A DNA stretch of 8,636 nt, from NCBI GenBank assembly GCA_964461045.1, contig CAYWSJ010000114.1, positions 1 through 8,636 on the forward strand, read 5' to 3'. The position numbers were made by a program, and so were the translations under genes. The notes under the pieces are model-generated. The model saw only the letters and a program-made list of their open reading frames with translations, had not been told where the DNA came from and made no database searches. Of this stretch, positions 1-7,800 are shown in pieces; positions within the stretch are counted from its first letter, which is position 1, and each line of letters opens with the position of its first letter. This DNA comes from JAGXLC01 sp964461045 (lineage in GTDB: Bacteria > Bacteroidota > Bacteroidia > Bacteroidales > UBA12077).

Positions 1-59
1 AGTTGTCACTGGCACATTAAGTTTCTGTCAGCAATGAATGTTCCTGCGCCATTTATGTG

Positions 60-1079
60 TTAAATACGGGAAACTCCATAACTTTTCTTCCGTTTTGAAG
101 AAAAGATTTTTTTCTTGACAATGATGAAGTAATAGATGAGTGCAGCAAACCCGATTAATAAGGTATATACAAAGGTTAACCCATTGGAAAGAATTCCGAA
201 ACTAATACCGGCCGAAGGATCCAGGTTAAAAACTACAAATAGTTGCAAAATAAAGTAATGCGTTGTTCCCACACCACCTGGAGTAGGCAGTGCCCAACCA
301 AGGCCGCCGATAAACAGAACAACAATGGCAAAATATAGTGAAGCCGTATGATTAGTATTAGGTAATGCCTTTAGCGCAACGTAATTCATACCAACCAGTG
401 CAATCCAGATTAAGATGGTGAGAATAATAAAAGAACCGTATCTTTTCAACTGCAAGGTCTTTTTCATGGCATGAAGCATTTCTTTAAACAACATCCTTGC
501 TTTGCGCATGATTTTTCCTGAGGCAAAAAGGTAAATAATCAAAAGGATGAGCAAAAGCGGGATTAAATAGATAAAAATGTCAGTGAATTCCCATTTTCCT
601 GTAAATTGTTTGATTGAGAAAGATCCGAAAAGTTCTTTTACCCTGTCAAATTCAAGTATAATGATTGTTATGAGCCCCAGTCCAAGTACCAATAAATCGT
701 ATATCCTTTCCGATACCACTGAGCCAAGGCTTCTGACCAGGGGAACTTTTGAATTTTGTTGTAAAACAGAGCATCTCACTATTTCTCCGAGTTTGGGAGT
801 AAAGCTATTTACAAAGTATCCAAGTGTGACAGCTAAAATTATATTTCTTTTTTTGACTTTATAGCCTAAATGTTCAACAAGAATTCTCCATCTGAGGGAA
901 CGAAGAATAAATGTAATTATTAAAAATATTCCGTTCAGAAATACAAAATTCCATTTGGCTTCTCCAATGCTTTCAAATATTTCATCCAGCGGTTTGTTCT
1001 TGAATGTCAGGTATAAAAAAAGCAAAGCCAGGAGTAAACCTGCTAAGGCCTGTAAGATATTTCTGTTTTTTCTTTTCAT
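60..1079 (-). CDS. Flippase-like / LPG-synthase transmembrane-region family membrane protein
   Basis: A 339-residue integral membrane protein with about eight hydrophobic segments (roughly residues 8-25, 43-61, 80-97, 126-143, 168-186, 213-234, 248-268 and 300-322). Family marks are R60-SLRWR near the second segment, GYFVNSFTPKLGE (88-99), SERIYD (123-128) and the glycine/proline-rich loop LPTPGGVGTTHYF (264-276). This matches the UPF0104 / lysylphosphatidylglycerol synthase transmembrane region family, also annotated as flippase-like domain proteins. The catalytic aminoacyl-transferase domain of true MprF is absent, so lysyl-PG synthesis is not indicated. A role in lipid or isoprenoid-linked transport is family-level inference and the substrate is unknown. 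The C-terminus is a short basic cytoplasmic tail. It lies 91 bp downstream of pdxH on the same strand and may be co-transcribed with it. The start codon has no Shine-Dalgarno, like its neighbours. Confidence 0.85.
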   Translation of the reverse strand: MKRKNRNILQALAGLLLALLFLYLTFKNKPLDEIFESIGEAKWNFVFLNGIFLIITFILRSLRWRILVEHLGYKVKKRNIILAVTLGYFVNSFTPKLGEIVRCSVLQQNSKVPLVRSLGSVVSERIYDLLVLGLGLITIIILEFDRVKELFGSFSIKQFTGKWEFTDIFIYLIPLLLILLIIYLFASGKIMRKARMLFKEMLHAMKKTLQLKRYGSFIILTILIWIALVGMNYVALKALPNTNHTASLYFAIVVLFIGGLGWALPTPGGVGTTHYFILQLFVVFNLDPSAGISFGILSNGLTFVYTLLIGFAALIYYFIIVKKKIFSSKRKKSYGVSRI

Positions 1080-1170
1080 TGAAATTTTGTAAGCAAGAAG
1101 TTGCTAATATAAAAAAATGTAATTAATCAGACTTATTTTATTTTGTTTATTTATGGTTTATCCATTGCTA

Positions 1171-1818
1171 TTAAGGGGCTAACCTTTTGATTTTCCATTC
1201 ATTACTTTCTTTTTTGTATTCTATTCTGTCATGTAATCTGTTTTCTCTTCCCTGCCAGAATTCATATCTATGGGGCATTACCAAATAGCCACCCCAATAA
1301 TCTGGTCGTTGAATTTTTTGGTTACTGAATTTTTTTTCAAAATCAGCTTTCTTTCTTTCAAGGTATTTACGGTCAGGGATTTCTGTGCTTTGCCGCGAAG
1401 CCCAGGCCCCTATTTTACTGTTTTCGGGCCTTGAGTCAAAATACTGATCAGAATTGTGTTCTGGTAATTTTTTTGCTTTTCCCTCAATTCGAATTTGTCT
1501 TTCCAGTTCAGGCCAGAAGAATAATAGTGCAACATTATTATTATTTTCTATCTGGATTGCTTTTCTGCTTTTGTAGTTTGAATAAAAAACAAATCCCTGT
1601 TCATCAAAATTTTTTAGAAGAACGATTCTAGAGCTTACTTCTCCTTCATTGCTTGCAGTGCTCAGATTCATGGCCGTGGGTTCCCTGATTTCTGAATGCA
1701 GCGCTTCCTCAAACCATCTGTCAAATTGTTTCAATGGACTGGAGAGGACATCTTTCTTTGAAAGAGCCATTTGGGTATATTCTCTTCTTATGTCAGCCAG
1801 ATTTCTTTTCACCACCAT
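1171..1818 (-). CDS. pdxH: Pyridoxamine 5'-phosphate oxidase
   Basis: A 215-residue cytoplasmic, FMN-dependent enzyme that oxidises pyridoxamine or pyridoxine 5'-phosphate to pyridoxal 5'-phosphate with O2. It aligns along its full length with E. coli PdxH (218 aa, recalled). Visible marks are RREYT (11-15), FMN-binding SRIVLLKN (63-70) and FYSNYKSRKA (78-87), RQIRIEG (107-113), the substrate region YFDSRPENSKIGAWASRQS (126-144), and the C-terminal signature FWQGRENRLHDR (187-198). In that signature R194 and H196 correspond to the PLP-contacting Arg and His of RLHDR. The protein ends in the conserved KRLAP. The first 26 bp overlap the end of the upstream yihY-family gene. The ATG is preferred because the next Met (17) would delete RREYT. 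In-frame GTG codons directly after it are alternatives. The overlap implies one transcript and probable translational coupling with yihY. Confidence 0.97.
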   Translation of the reverse strand: MVVKRNLADIRREYTQMALSKKDVLSSPLKQFDRWFEEALHSEIREPTAMNLSTASNEGEVSSRIVLLKNFDEQGFVFYSNYKSRKAIQIENNNNVALLFFWPELERQIRIEGKAKKLPEHNSDQYFDSRPENSKIGAWASRQSTEIPDRKYLERKKADFEKKFSNQKIQRPDYWGGYLVMPHRYEFWQGRENRLHDRIEYKKESNEWKIKRLAP

Positions 1819-2737
1819 TCAATTTTAACTGAGCGTTACTTATACTGGCATTTAATTCAAACCCAAAAATAAGAGCCAGTGAATTAAAGTAAGTCCACAT
1901 CAGAACAACCATTAATGTTCCGATAGACCCGTATAGTTTGTTAAACTGGCCAAAGTTATTAATTACAAAAGAGAATATGAGAGAAGCCACGATAGAAAGG
2001 AATGTCGCCAGAATGGAACCGGGTGTAAGAAACCTCCAGTGCCGTTTTTTAGCAGGTGCCAGGTAATAAATAAAAGAGATGGCAATCAGGTGAAAAATAA
2101 TGATAATAAACCATTTCCCGAGAACAATCAAATAATAAACCAGTCCTACTTCCAGTACCCCATCCTCCACAAGATTATTCAAAACGCTTCTGCTGCCTAT
2201 TATTAAAAGGGTGGCTATTGTTACCAGTGATGCTATTATGAAAACAAGAAGTATTGAAATTAATCGTTGTGTAATCCAGCGGCGTGTATCTATCTCATGA
2301 TAAGTTGTATTAAAGCCTTCGATTAGTGAATGAATTCCATTCATGGTAAAAAACAGGCTGAAAAGCGCCCCAAAAGAGAGGAATCCCCAGTTTTTCTTTA
2401 GAATAATATCCTTTAAAGTGGATTCCAGGAAATGATAGGCATTATGCGGGAGCATGTTTTCGAAGGTTTTCAGCATTTCGCTTTGAAAGTTTTCAATGGG
2501 AATATAAGGAATCAGTGTAAAAAGAAAGATTATGCCGGGGAAAAGGGCCAGAACAAAGTTAAAAGCAACTGATGAAGCGCGGGTAGGCAGATATCCCTTT
2601 TTTATTCCATTGATGAAGAATTTAACCACATCATAAATCGGAATCTTGTAAAATCCCGGAAGGCTGACTTCTTTAGCTTTGGCTTTTAGTTTTTCTAATC
2701 TTCTTGTAAACCAGTTTTCCTGTAGTATCTTATGCAT
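1793..2737 (-). CDS. YihY/BrkB-family inner membrane protein
   Basis: A 314-residue protein of the YihY/virulence factor BrkB family (UPF0761), once mis-annotated as RNase BN. There are six membrane segments, roughly residues 58-80, 119-137, 158-181, 201-226, 237-260 and 271-296, after a ~50-residue basic cytoplasmic N-terminus. Family marks are RASSVAFNFVLALFPG (53-68) in the first helix, GFNTTYHEIDTRRW (141-154) after the second, and YGSIGTLMVVLMWTYF (269-284) followed by FGFELNA (291-297) in the last. The biochemical function of the family is not established, and transport or envelope roles are only proposals. The gene starts 93 bp past the intrinsic terminator that follows nadC, so it probably has its own promoter. 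Its 3' end overlaps pdxH by 26 bp in another frame. Confidence 0.92.
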   Translation of the reverse strand: MHKILQENWFTRRLEKLKAKAKEVSLPGFYKIPIYDVVKFFINGIKKGYLPTRASSVAFNFVLALFPGIIFLFTLIPYIPIENFQSEMLKTFENMLPHNAYHFLESTLKDIILKKNWGFLSFGALFSLFFTMNGIHSLIEGFNTTYHEIDTRRWITQRLISILLVFIIASLVTIATLLIIGSRSVLNNLVEDGVLEVGLVYYLIVLGKWFIIIIFHLIAISFIYYLAPAKKRHWRFLTPGSILATFLSIVASLIFSFVINNFGQFNKLYGSIGTLMVVLMWTYFNSLALIFGFELNASISNAQLKLNGGEKKSG

Positions 2738-2830
2738 AATATTCTAAACCCACTGAAATCGGTTATAAAAATAATGTATTTTTCTTTTGCAAAAAAACAG
2801 GGAGGGTTATAAATTAACGAAAAGATGAAT

Positions 2831-2878
2831 AAAAAAATCGTATATCATTTGTTTGGTGCATCAAAGCGGGATATACGA
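2831..2878 (-). terminator. Rho-independent terminator after nadC
   Basis: On the minus strand a perfect 9-bp stem (TCGTATATC pairing with GATATACGA; plus-strand arms 2838-2846 and 2870-2878) is followed without a gap by seven T residues (plus-strand A tract 2831-2837). The 23-nt interior can fold further, since TTTG and CAAA flank a near-palindromic GTGCAT core. It begins 37 bp after the nadC stop codon and ends about 93 bp before the yihY start, so it should close the DUF4783-nadC transcript. The stem is AT-rich, as expected for this genome, so efficiency is uncertain. I see no matching T tract for plus-strand termination. Confidence 0.75.
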
Positions 2879-2915
2879 CCGTATGAAATTATAAATTTTG
2901 TTGCATTCAGCAGTT

Positions 2916-3758
2916 TTATATTGCTTTAAGGCTCATGTCCAGGCTTTTAATCTGATGAGTAAGGGCTCCTACAGAAACAAAATCAACACCACACTTGGCA
3001 TAGTCGCGAATAGTTTCGTGGGTAATTCCGCCCGAAGACTCAGTTTCAAACTGCCCGTTAATTAATTTAACAGCTTCACGTGTTTCTTCCAGTGAAAAAT
3101 TATCAAGCATAATCCTGTCGACTCCGCCAACACCAATAATCTCTTTTACTTCATCCAGACTTCTTGCTTCCACTTCAATTTTTAACATTTTCTGATTTTT
3201 TTGCAGATATTTATGTACTTTACGAATCGCTTTTTCTACTCCTCCTGCAAAATCAATATGATTGTCTTTCAGCATGATCATATCATATAAGCCCATGCGG
3301 TGATTCACTCCACCTCCAAGTTCTACAGCCTTTTTTTCGAAGTAACGGAAGCCGGGTGTTGTTTTTCGGGTATCAAGAATCTGGGTTTTTAAGTCTTTAA
3401 TTTTTTCTGCGTACTGATTGGTAGAAGTGGCAATACCACTCATTCTCTGCATTACGTTAAGTACTATCCGTTCGGCCATAAGCAGTGATTGTATTTTTCC
3501 TTCCACAATCAGGGCAATGTCCCCTTTTTTGATGGCCTGCCCGTCAATAATTTTTACATCTACGTTTGTTTTAGAATCAATGGCCTGAAAAATTTTTTGT
3601 CCGATATCTATTCCTGCAAGAACCCCATCGTCTTTGATGATTAATTGAGACTTTCCTTTTTTCTTTTTGGGAATGCAAGCCAGGGAAGAATGGTCTCCAT
3701 CACCTATGTCTTCTGCTAATGCATATTTGATGAAATCATAGATGTATTTGTCACTCAT
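2916..3758 (-). CDS. nadC: Nicotinate-nucleotide pyrophosphorylase (quinolinate phosphoribosyltransferase)
   Basis: A 280-residue enzyme of usual family length. It converts quinolinate and PRPP to nicotinate mononucleotide, CO2 and pyrophosphate in de novo NAD synthesis. Domains are an N-terminal alpha/beta sandwich (about 1-110) and a C-terminal barrel. Visible signatures are LAEDIGDGDHSS (14-25), MQRMSGIAT (103-111), the substrate loop DTRKTTPGFR (129-138), AVELGGGVNHRMGLYDMIMLKDNH (144-167), the acidic KIEVEA (193-198), DRIMLDN (214-220), SSGGIT (241-246) and the phosphate-binding SVGALTH (262-268). The basic and acidic residues expected in the active site appear intact. Its first 8 bp overlap the end of the upstream exported-protein gene, and a terminator follows. 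nadA and nadB are not in the window, so quinolinate synthesis must be encoded elsewhere. Confidence 0.98.
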   Translation of the reverse strand: MSDKYIYDFIKYALAEDIGDGDHSSLACIPKKKKGKSQLIIKDDGVLAGIDIGQKIFQAIDSKTNVDVKIIDGQAIKKGDIALIVEGKIQSLLMAERIVLNVMQRMSGIATSTNQYAEKIKDLKTQILDTRKTTPGFRYFEKKAVELGGGVNHRMGLYDMIMLKDNHIDFAGGVEKAIRKVHKYLQKNQKMLKIEVEARSLDEVKEIIGVGGVDRIMLDNFSLEETREAVKLINGQFETESSGGITHETIRDYAKCGVDFVSVGALTHQIKSLDMSLKAI

Positions 3759-4158
3759 TTTCTTTTTCTATTCTGAGTTGATGTATGAATTTTTTTTCGT
3801 TTTTCGTTTTAAGGAGCATATAAACACGGAAGTTTCCGTTAAAAGTAATTAGTTTTCCAATAGCGTATTGGGCTTCTTTTTTCCCTCCTTTGTGAACAAA
3901 TTTAAAATCTTTGGGAGGATATTTTGTGAAGAAATTATCCATTATCCTCTCAGCCTGCGATCTGCTGTATACATTTTCTTTCCCTTCTACTTCCAGCTCC
4001 AGGTTTTCATTAAAAAAACGGGATAATTCTTTTGCAGTTCCTACTTTAAAAGCAATAGCAATGTCACTGGGAATGTCATCAAAGTTCAAAGGATTGCTTT
4101 GGGTAATAAAAATAGATATTAATATAAATAAGGGTACTATTTTTGTATGTAGATTCAT
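3751..4158 (-). CDS. DUF4783-like exported protein upstream of nadC
   Basis: A 135-residue small protein. Residues 1-22 form a signal peptide: M-N-L-H-T-K, then a hydrophobic core IVPLFILISIFIT (7-19) and a polar QSNP stretch. There is no lipobox cysteine, so it is probably soluble and periplasmic, or anchored by an uncleaved segment. The mature part, about 110 residues, resembles the Bacteroidota DUF4783 family in size and pattern: DIPSDIAIAFKVG (28-40), ELSRFFNENLELEV (44-57), AERIMDNFFTKYPPKDFKFVH (69-89), then GKLITFNGNFRVYMLL (101-116). The alternating helix-strand pattern suggests an NTF2/SnoaL-like fold, but this is inference. The function is unknown. The stop codon overlaps the nadC start (shared ATGAGTGA), implying co-transcription and coupled translation. 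It is the first gene of this unit, transcribed from the divergent region shared with rlmH. Confidence 0.8.
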   Translation of the reverse strand: MNLHTKIVPLFILISIFITQSNPLNFDDIPSDIAIAFKVGTAKELSRFFNENLELEVEGKENVYSRSQAERIMDNFFTKYPPKDFKFVHKGGKKEAQYAIGKLITFNGNFRVYMLLKTKNEKKFIHQLRIEKENE

Positions 4159-4245
4159 ATATAAAATATTTAATTACTGGTTACATTTAAAATCTAGATG
4201 CAAAAACTGAACCATAAAATATATTTTAGCTAAATCTTTTTAAAT

Positions 4246-4262
4246 TATCTTTTGCTAAGATA
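4246..4262. repeat. Short inverted repeat in the divergent spacer
   Basis: TATCTT (4246-4251) and AAGATA (4257-4262) are exact reverse complements around a 5-nt loop. The stem is only 6 bp and AT-rich. A run of six T starts at 4269, too distant for a good terminator. It could be a regulator site or chance. Confidence 0.3.
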
Positions 4263-4306
4263 GAATCATTTTTTGAACAAAAAAAATATGGATTCAATAT
4301 TTGATT

Positions 4307-4338
4307 TCTGATTTTTAACTAAATAATTTATAATTTTG
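4307..4338 (+). promoter_or_regulatory. Putative Bacteroidota-type promoter for rlmH
   Basis: TAATTTTG at 4331-4338 fits the TAnnTTTG -7 consensus exactly. A near-match to the -33 element (TCTG for TTTG, 4307-4310) sits 20 bp upstream, within the usual spacing. A perfect TTTG at 4300-4303 is 27 bp away, which is too far. The -7 box ends 5 bp before the rlmH ATG, so the predicted transcription start falls at or next to the start codon and the message would be leaderless or nearly so. This is inference from motif matching only. Confidence 0.4.
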
Positions 4339-4343
4339 GGAAT

Positions 4344-4820
4344 ATGCAAGTATCTCTCATTATGACAGGCAAAACCAAAGAACCTTTTATTGAAAACGGC
4401 TTAAATCACTATGTTAAACGCATAAGTAAGTATCTTTCTTTTAATATAAAGGTAGTAAAAGGAGTGAAAAATGCTAAAAAGATGTCTGTGGATGAAATAA
4501 AGAAAGAAGAGGGGGAGATGCTGATGCGTAAAATTCCTGAAGGCAGTGAAATCATTCTGTTGGATGAGCGAGGTTTGAGTATGAGTTCTGAGAAATTTGC
4601 CAAATGGTTTGAAAAAAGAATGGTACAGGGTGGAAGGCCTATTTCTTTTGTCATTGGCGGAGCTTATGGTTTTTCTGATGAAATTTATAAAAAAGCAACT
4701 TATAAAATTTCTCTTTCTGAAATGACTTTCTCACACCAGCTAATCAGGTTAATTTTTGCAGAGCAGCTATACAGGGCTTTGACAATTATAAAAGGAGAAC
4801 CTTATCATCATGGTAACTAA
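4344..4820 (+). CDS. rlmH: 23S rRNA (pseudouridine1915-N3)-methyltransferase
   Basis: A 158-residue protein of the RlmH (YbeA) family and of normal length. It is a small dimeric SPOUT methyltransferase that uses S-adenosylmethionine to methylate pseudouridine 1915 in helix 69 of 23S rRNA on assembled 70S ribosomes. The trefoil-knot cofactor motifs are visible: LDERG (73-77), FVIGGAYGF (102-110) and LSEMTFSHQLIRLIFAEQLYRA (124-145). The substrate-binding C-terminus YHH (154-156) is present and is followed by an extra Gly-Asn, a small variation. The N-terminal MQVSLIMTGKTK also fits the family. It is the first gene of the rightward unit, with a -7 promoter match just upstream, and the sensor kinase begins 21 bp downstream. 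No Shine-Dalgarno is seen. Confidence 0.97.
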   Translation: MQVSLIMTGKTKEPFIENGLNHYVKRISKYLSFNIKVVKGVKNAKKMSVDEIKKEEGEMLMRKIPEGSEIILLDERGLSMSSEKFAKWFEKRMVQGGRPISFVIGGAYGFSDEIYKKATYKISLSEMTFSHQLIRLIFAEQLYRALTIIKGEPYHHGN

Positions 4821-4841
4821 TATTAAGAATCAGACATTAAG

Positions 4842-7800
4842 ATGAATATACGATACAAAAATATTATTCTTTTCCTTCTGTTTTTTTTGGTGGCATTGGC
4901 TTTTGATTACTACGTCAATCATATCCATAAATATAAAATTGAAGACAAGGATATAGAGCAGGTTCTGCACAATAAAGAGAAAAATGTAAAGAAGAAATTA
5001 AATTATCTGAGCCAATCATTATCAGGAGATGCAAATAAGGGGAAATATGATTTGTTTTCGGAAATTCAACCCAAAGAAGAAGATGGTGTGTCCTTTTTTG
5101 TTTTCAGGAATGATTCTTTAATTCACTGGACTAATAATTCTATCCCGGTTAACGAAATCAGAACTTCAGGTACAAATTATTTTGACAAGATTGGAAATGG
5201 CTGGTATTATGCACATACTCAGACACAGAATAATTATTTAGTCGTGGGATTGATTCTCGTGAAAAAAGATTTTTCGTATAAAAATGAATTTATTAATGAT
5301 GGGTTCCAGGAAGATTTTGATTTGCCGGCTGATCTCAAGATTAGCAAGAAAAAGAATGAAGGCGTTTTGATTCATAACAGCAAGGGTGATTTTTTATTTT
5401 CAATATCAAAAGAATATTACGACAAGACTCCCTCTGTACTATTATATCTGATCACAAGCTTGTATTTGTTGTCGCTGGTCTTTCTGGTATTGTTTGTTTT
5501 TTCTGAGTTTAGAAGAATTGAAAATCAAAGGAAGAAAATCACCTGGATGGTCGTTTCTCTGGGTTTTCTGATTGTATTAAGGTGGATAATGATCGCTTTT
5601 AAATTTCCTGAGAACATCTATAAACTTGAAGTGTTTGATCCGGCCTATTATGCATCATCTTCAATTTTGCCGAGTTTGGGTGATTTCCTTATTGATTTGC
5701 TATTTGCATGGATTGTTTTAAGGATCGCACGACAATTTCTATCTCGCCCACCCAGGATCAATTATTCTTCAAAATATCTGTATTCATTCTTGTTTATTTT
5801 TCTGAATGTAGTATTCTTTTTTCTCTTTCATTACCTGTTTGAAACCCTGATATTTAATTCGAATATTTCTCTTGCTTTCTACAGGTTTCTTGATCTGACG
5901 ATTTATAGTTTTGCCGGTTTTTTTATTTGCCTGCTTCTTTTTACAATTTATTTTCTATGGATTGACTTTTTGCATAACAAAACCAGTTTTTTATCCTTGA
6001 AAGAAATCCTGATTCTTTTCGTTCCCGTATCACTCATCGTTGGATTTGTTTTTCACTTTTTCTTGCATGAAGTAGGGGTTTTCTCTATATTGTTTTTTTA
6101 TGTAAGTAATTTAATAATAATATTAATCCTGTTTACCAACAGGGAATATAATTATCCCAGGTATATTTCAATTATATTTATTTCAGTACTTTTTGGCGTA
6201 ACCTTTATTCAGCATCATTCAAATCAAAAGGAACAACAAAAAAGAAAGGTATTAATAACGAATCTGGAATATGAAAGAGACAGGGTAGGAGAAATGATGC
6301 TTCAGGAGAAAGAAGAAAAAATCAAAAGCGACAGGAAGATGAATCAGTTGATGATGAACCCGTTAGAAAATGAAGAAAAAATATTGAATTACCTTCAGAA
6401 TCAGTATTTTAATGATTATTTCAGAAAATATAACCTCCAAATATCGGTTTGTTCTCCTTACGATTCCCTTGAGGTTAACTATGAATATGAAAACAGGATA
6501 AATGTATATCATTGTTATTCATTTTTTAACGACTTGATTAATGATGAAGGAGTGCCCCTCCCGGGGAGCAATTTTTACTTTCTGGATAATTTAAATGGCA
6601 GGATCAGTTATCTTGGACCTTTAAAATTTTATGAAACGGATTCATTAAGAGAACATTCTCTGTTTATTGCATTAGATTCCAAAATTTCCGCCACCCAGTT
6701 TGGTTACCCGGAATTGCTTCTTGATGAGTCACTTATAAATTCCGGACCGTTAAGTAATTATTCCTATGCCAAATATAAGAACAACGAATTGGTGCGAAAA
6801 TCAGGAGAATACCTTTTCCCAATGCGTTTAAATTTCTCTTTTGATGAAGATGAACCCTACAGTTTTGTCGATCACAAAGGCTATAATCATCTTCTTTACA
6901 AGGTAAATGACGATTCTCTTATTGTAATCAGCAAGCCAAAAAATAGTTTTCTCGATAACCTGGCTCAGTTTTCATACCTGTTCGCCTTTTTTTACATAGG
7001 GTTTATCATCTATGCTTTTATTTCTAATTTCCCGCGAAATATTACCCGTTTTAATTACAATTTTAAAAATAAGATAACCCTTTCAATGGTGCTGCTCTTG
7101 TTTTTGTCAATGATCGCAGTAGGAGCAGGAACCCTGTTTTATACAACTCAGCAATTTCAGGAGAAACAAAAAGAAACCATAGAAGAAAAATTACAGTCAA
7201 TTCTTGTTGAACTGAGAGATAAACTGGGAAATGAGCCAGCGCTGGATCAGCGATATTCAGAGTATTTAAACCATCTTCTGATTAAATTTTCAAATGTGTT
7301 TTATGTGGATATGAATCTTTACGACCTGGAGGGGAATTTAATAGCCTCCTCCCGGGAACAGGTATTTGAAAAAGCGCTGATGGGACGGAAAATTAATCCA
7401 GAGGCTTATCATCAGCTTGCAGGAGAAAATGAAAGAAGATTTATTCACACAGAAAGCATAGGTGATTTAGATTATCAATCGGCCTATGTTCCATTTTATA
7501 ATAACTATAACGAGGTGCTTGCCTATTTGAATTTACCATATTTTAAGCGCCAGAAAACCCTCAGGAAAGATATTTATACAGTGATCATGGTCATGGTTAA
7601 TATCTATGTGTTCCTGATCATCCTGGGTTCAGTGGTTGCTGTTTTGGTTTCGAATAATATTACCAAACCGCTCAACCTGATCCGGAAAAAAATAGGAAAG
7701 ATCGGGCTGGATAAGAGAAATGAGAAAATCGATTACGAAAGTCACGACGAGATAGGAGCCTTAATAAATGAATACAACCGAATGATTGAACAACTGGAGG

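Larger units (their letters stand above)
4159..4343. promoter_or_regulatory. Divergent intergenic region between the DUF4783 gene and rlmH
   Basis: This 185-bp, very AT-rich spacer must hold the start signals for the leftward DUF4783-nadC unit and the rightward rlmH-kinase unit. It contains a perfect 10-bp palindrome TTTAGCTAAA (4225-4234), a small hairpin TATCTT-ttgct-AAGATA (4246-4262) and a rightward -7 match (listed separately). I could not find a convincing leftward TTTG / TAnnTTTG pair. There is no tRNA, riboswitch or open frame of note. Confidence 0.6.

Noticed and set aside
1..63. Plus-strand frame open from the left edge to a TAA at 61-63 (about 20 codons), and the minus-strand sequence just past the flippase-like gene
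   Set aside because: The peptide has no recognisable family features, and a 60-bp open frame at an edge is weak evidence. The minus-strand frames contain only tiny ORFs. I cannot tell whether a gene from outside the window ends here.
577..864. 95-codon plus-strand open frame opposite the flippase-like gene
   Set aside because: It is wholly antisense to a well-supported membrane protein and has no recognisable domain. It is a shadow frame.
2785..2794. TTTTGCAAAA palindrome upstream of the yihY-family gene, considered as an operator or with TTTG as a -33 box
   Set aside because: On the minus strand the best downstream -7 candidate (TATTTTTA) is imperfect and only 16 bp away, outside normal spacing. 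The palindrome is short and AT-rich.
3911..4210. 99-codon plus-strand open frame opposite the DUF4783 gene
   Set aside because: It is mostly antisense to the exported-protein gene, which has a proper signal peptide and an overlap with nadC. The plus-strand peptide has no family features.
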